Assembly: GCA_964469905.1 (NCBI GenBank)
Contig: CAYXZW010000003.1
Location: forward strand, 75,308-139,307
Direction: 5' to 3'
Length of the DNA stretch: 64,000 bases
Source of the DNA: MVRV01 sp964469905
Lineage (GTDB): Bacteria > Desulfobacterota > Syntrophia > Syntrophales > Smithellaceae
Position 1 is the first letter of the stretch. Each line of letters opens with the position of its first letter. Made by a program: the position numbers and the translations under genes. The notes beneath the pieces are model-generated. The model was not told the DNA's origin, did not search any database, and saw only the letters and a list, made by a program, of their open reading frames with translations. Below, in pieces: positions 62,204 to 64,000 of the stretch.

Positions 62204-63652
62204 CTATTCTTTCATTCCCATAAGCTTCTTGGCCATCTTCTTCTTTGATTCAAAGTCCGTCAGGACGGTAAACATGAACCGCTGCGACTGAGGGGCGCCT
62301 GCGCCGTGCCAAGTTCCAGGGCCGTGCAGGCCGGCAGTCCAGTGCTGCAGGAACTTGGCGACTCTGAGCCGCTTGTCCGCGGGGCCCGTGGCCGAGAATG
62401 CTTTCTTCAGCGCCGGACCGACCTCCGGATCTTCGAGGTCTTTGAGCCGCGGCATTGTCACCACGAGACCGCCGCCGATATCTCCGGCATTCTTCATGAT
62501 TTCCCAGAACCCGTGGGCGGTATTGAGCTTGGCGGCGTTACCGAAGAGATCGTCCGGCAGATAGACGCCCGATCCCTGGGGTTCCTCGCGTCCCTTCATG
62601 GCCGCTGCGATCGCGCAGGCATGGGACGTCTCGTTCAGGCGGACCATCTCGATGATCTTATCCTGAATGTGAGGAATCTTTTCCACGCCGCTGTATTCGG
62701 CGGCCAGCACGGCCCCGCCGATAATCAGGTCGGCAAATCCGACCTTGCAGGCGCCGCCGCAGTTCATGCGGTGGGCCTTGGCAAAGCGGGTCACAATTTT
62801 GCCGCAGTACTTGGTCTCGCCGCAGAGGAACACGCGTTCCCAGGGGATGAAGACCTTGTCGAACACCATCGTTGATGTTTCCCGCTGTCCATAGATAGGG
62901 TTTCCGAGCTCGGATTCGTTGTCGCACATTTCCCGCTCGGCGGAGAAGGCATTATACTGACAGATGTAGGTCAGACCAGGATCGCCGTTGTGCACGGCGA
63001 AAGCCAGGGCGAATTGCTCTTCTCCTTCTTTTAGCGAGCCGCCCGGAAGCACGAGCGTTTCATGGGAACCGATGGCGCCGCTCTGGCTTACCTTGATTCC
63101 GCTGACGACAATACCGTCGTCGCGTTTTTCGACGAGGTGGACAAAAACGTCAATGTCTTGCTGCTGGGTAGGCCTCTTCTTGCGGTCACCTTTGGCGTCG
63201 GTGATGGCGCCCGATACGGCCAGGTCATTGGCCTGAGCATAGGCGAGCCATTTGTTGAATCTTTCATTGTATTTTGTTCCCAGTTCGCGGTCCATTTCCC
63301 ACGTCGTGGCGGCAAGGCTGTTTAAGGCGTCGCAGCCGACACAGCGGTAGTTGCATGTCCCTAACGTCTGGCTGGTCAGGAGAGCCATCTCCTGACGCAT
63401 ATCCAGGTCGTGGATGTTCCGGGCAACATTCAGGTTGCGGCTGATCGTTTCCCCCGTCAGATGGGAGGTGGCCAACATCACCTCCTTGTTGGCCGGGTCT
63501 TCCGCCAGGCCGTAAACCGCTGCGTTGGCCATGACCATGGACCGGGTTACGGGGTTGTCGAGCAGGTTCTTTACCCATTTTCCACCCAAATAAACACGGG
63601 GTTTTAATTTTTTGATGGACTCCAGAAACTCCTTTGCTGTCTTTAAAGCCAT
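62204..63652 (-). CDS. abfD: 4-hydroxybutyryl-CoA dehydratase / vinylacetyl-CoA delta-isomerase family protein
   Basis: A 482-residue flavoprotein with a [4Fe-4S] cluster that dehydrates 4-hydroxybutyryl-CoA to crotonyl-CoA by a ketyl radical. Cluster ligands can be proposed by position: Cys100 and Cys104 (LGTCNYRCVGC), then His294 and Cys302 or Cys298 in AHRMNCGGACKVG. Flavin-fold landmarks are SHETLVLPGG, YNAFSAERE and VFDKVFIPWERVF. The length matches AbfD and AAGGAG precedes the ATG. Related HpaB-type hydroxylases lack the Cys set. Base composition is far more GC-rich than the rest of the window, suggesting transfer. It implies 4-hydroxybutyrate or succinate-semialdehyde fermentation or related CoA chemistry. 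Confidence 0.92.
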   Translation of the reverse strand: MALKTAKEFLESIKKLKPRVYLGGKWVKNLLDNPVTRSMVMANAAVYGLAEDPANKEVMLATSHLTGETISRNLNVARNIHDLDMRQEMALLTSQTLGTCNYRCVGCDALNSLAATTWEMDRELGTKYNERFNKWLAYAQANDLAVSGAITDAKGDRKKRPTQQQDIDVFVHLVEKRDDGIVVSGIKVSQSGAIGSHETLVLPGGSLKEGEEQFALAFAVHNGDPGLTYICQYNAFSAEREMCDNESELGNPIYGQRETSTMVFDKVFIPWERVFLCGETKYCGKIVTRFAKAHRMNCGGACKVGFADLIIGGAVLAAEYSGVEKIPHIQDKIIEMVRLNETSHACAIAAAMKGREEPQGSGVYLPDDLFGNAAKLNTAHGFWEIMKNAGDIGGGLVVTMPRLKDLEDPEVGPALKKAFSATGPADKRLRVAKFLQHWTAGLHGPGTWHGAGAPQSQRFMFTVLTDFESKKKMAKKLMGMKE

Positions 63653-63739
63653 AATCTTCTCCTTTTCCGTCCTGCTTTTCAGCTGTGACGTCTATAAAAT
63701 ATTCCGCCTTGCTCTCGGTAGTGAGCAAGGTATTCCCTG

Positions 63740-64000
63740 CTATGTCAGCTTTCTCATTAATCCCTGGGCCGCAATGTGGATCGCATCCCAGGCCCCACCG
63801 AAGGACGGCGCGTAGGCCAGGTCAAGATAACCGATCTCTTCGAGCGTTAGTCCCGACCAGAGGGCAACGGAGAGGCTGTTGATCCTGGCAACAGCCCCCC
63901 TTCCCCCGACCGCCTTAGCGCCCATAAGCCTGCCCGTTGGCCTGGCCGCCACGCACCACCAGCCCAGGCCTGGCCAGGTCCCGGCGCACCTGCACACGCC
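63740..64000 (-). CDS. FAD/NAD-linked disulfide oxidoreductase, C-terminal fragment, running off the window
   Basis: Only the last ~87 residues are present; the gene enters from beyond base 64000. TGRLMGAKAVGGRGAVARIN, then LTLEEIGYLDLAYAPSFGGAWDAIHIAA, match the C-terminal dimerisation domain of NADH-oxidase/CoA-disulfide-reductase-type flavoproteins. Upstream of PTGRL the frame reads GVCRCAGTWPGLGWW, whereas another frame reads RRDLARPGL, which fits the family better. A frameshift or sequencing error near 63951-63966 is possible. It lies 87 bases upstream of abfD on the same strand and is also GC-rich. Confidence 0.75.
   Translation of the reverse strand, partial: GVCRCAGTWPGLGWWCVAARPTGRLMGAKAVGGRGAVARINSLSVALWSGLTLEEIGYLDLAYAPSFGGAWDAIHIAAQGLMRKLT

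Noticed and set aside
63264..63728. Alternative-frame ORF of 154 codons over abfD
   Set aside because: It lies in a second frame of the GC-rich abfD gene, a usual effect of high GC content, and has low-complexity composition without motifs.
1..64000. CRISPR arrays, tRNA/rRNA genes, insertion sequences, prophage or restriction-modification genes
   Set aside because: Read for these at all scales; no repeat-spacer pattern, cloverleaf, transposase motif or phage structural gene was seen. tRNAscan-SE and ISfinder would settle this.

Overview
The window looks like chromosomal DNA of an anaerobic member of the Desulfobacterota (former Deltaproteobacteria), possibly of the Syntrophia type. This is inference from gene content: a classical dcw cluster, a UGA-containing (selenocysteine) peroxiredoxin-like gene, a minimal SufC/SufB-type pair, a hemerythrin and a ferritin-like protein, many c-di-GMP/two-component genes, and a 4-hydroxybutyryl-CoA dehydratase. 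By eye most of the window is about 42-48% GC. The last ~2 kb is clearly richer, near 60% in a sampled line. I see no tRNA, rRNA, CRISPR array or insertion sequence.

Layout. 1-11.3 kb: dcw peptidoglycan/division operon, murF(partial)-mraY-murD-ftsW-murG-murC-murB-ftsQ-ftsA-ftsZ, all + strand with tiny gaps or overlaps. 11.5-14.6 kb: a B12-binding-type radical SAM protein, an EamA transporter and a bacteriohemerythrin that has lost one His ligand. 14.7-24.2 kb, mostly - strand: a DUF3141 protein, a THUMP rRNA methyltransferase, an ABC-2 exporter pair, a MaoC-like hydratase, an MtfA peptidase and a lipoprotein alpha/beta hydrolase. 24.7-28.1 kb: sulfur genes mnmA-metY-cysK.

28.1-37.7 kb is a thiamin locus in two units, each led by a TPP riboswitch plus intrinsic terminator. 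Unit 1 is thiM-thiE-HAD protein. Unit 2 is thiN-thiD-thiC followed by a small monooxygenase-like gene. ThiE makes thiamin phosphate, whereas ThiN uses free thiamin, so the HAD protein beside thiE is a good candidate for the missing thiamin-phosphate phosphatase. Between the units lie a TPR protein, a YhcH-family protein, a CBM9-like protein and the selenoprotein candidate. In the latter an in-frame TGA stands exactly at the redox-active Cys of a peroxiredoxin-like fold and is followed at the right distance by a bacterial SECIS-like hairpin. Conventional gene calling would keep only its C-terminal two thirds.

37.7-49.9 kb: CCA-adding-type enzyme, SPOR-NlpC/P60 lipoprotein, Lys/Ala-repeat histone-H1-like protein, FGGY kinase, CBS protein, SufC/SufB-like pair, TPR-CHAT lipoprotein, dTDP-glucose dehydratase and a methyltransferase. 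49.9-61.7 kb: signalling genes (hybrid histidine kinase overlapping a double-PilZ/GNAT-like protein; CheY-like plus CheC-like pair; PAS-GGDEF cyclase) with a Na/Pi symporter-type protein, a ferritin-like protein and an ABC-F ATPase. 62-64 kb: GC-rich abfD-type dehydratase, a decayed duplicate of its 3' end, and the C-terminus of an FAD/NAD oxidoreductase running off the window.
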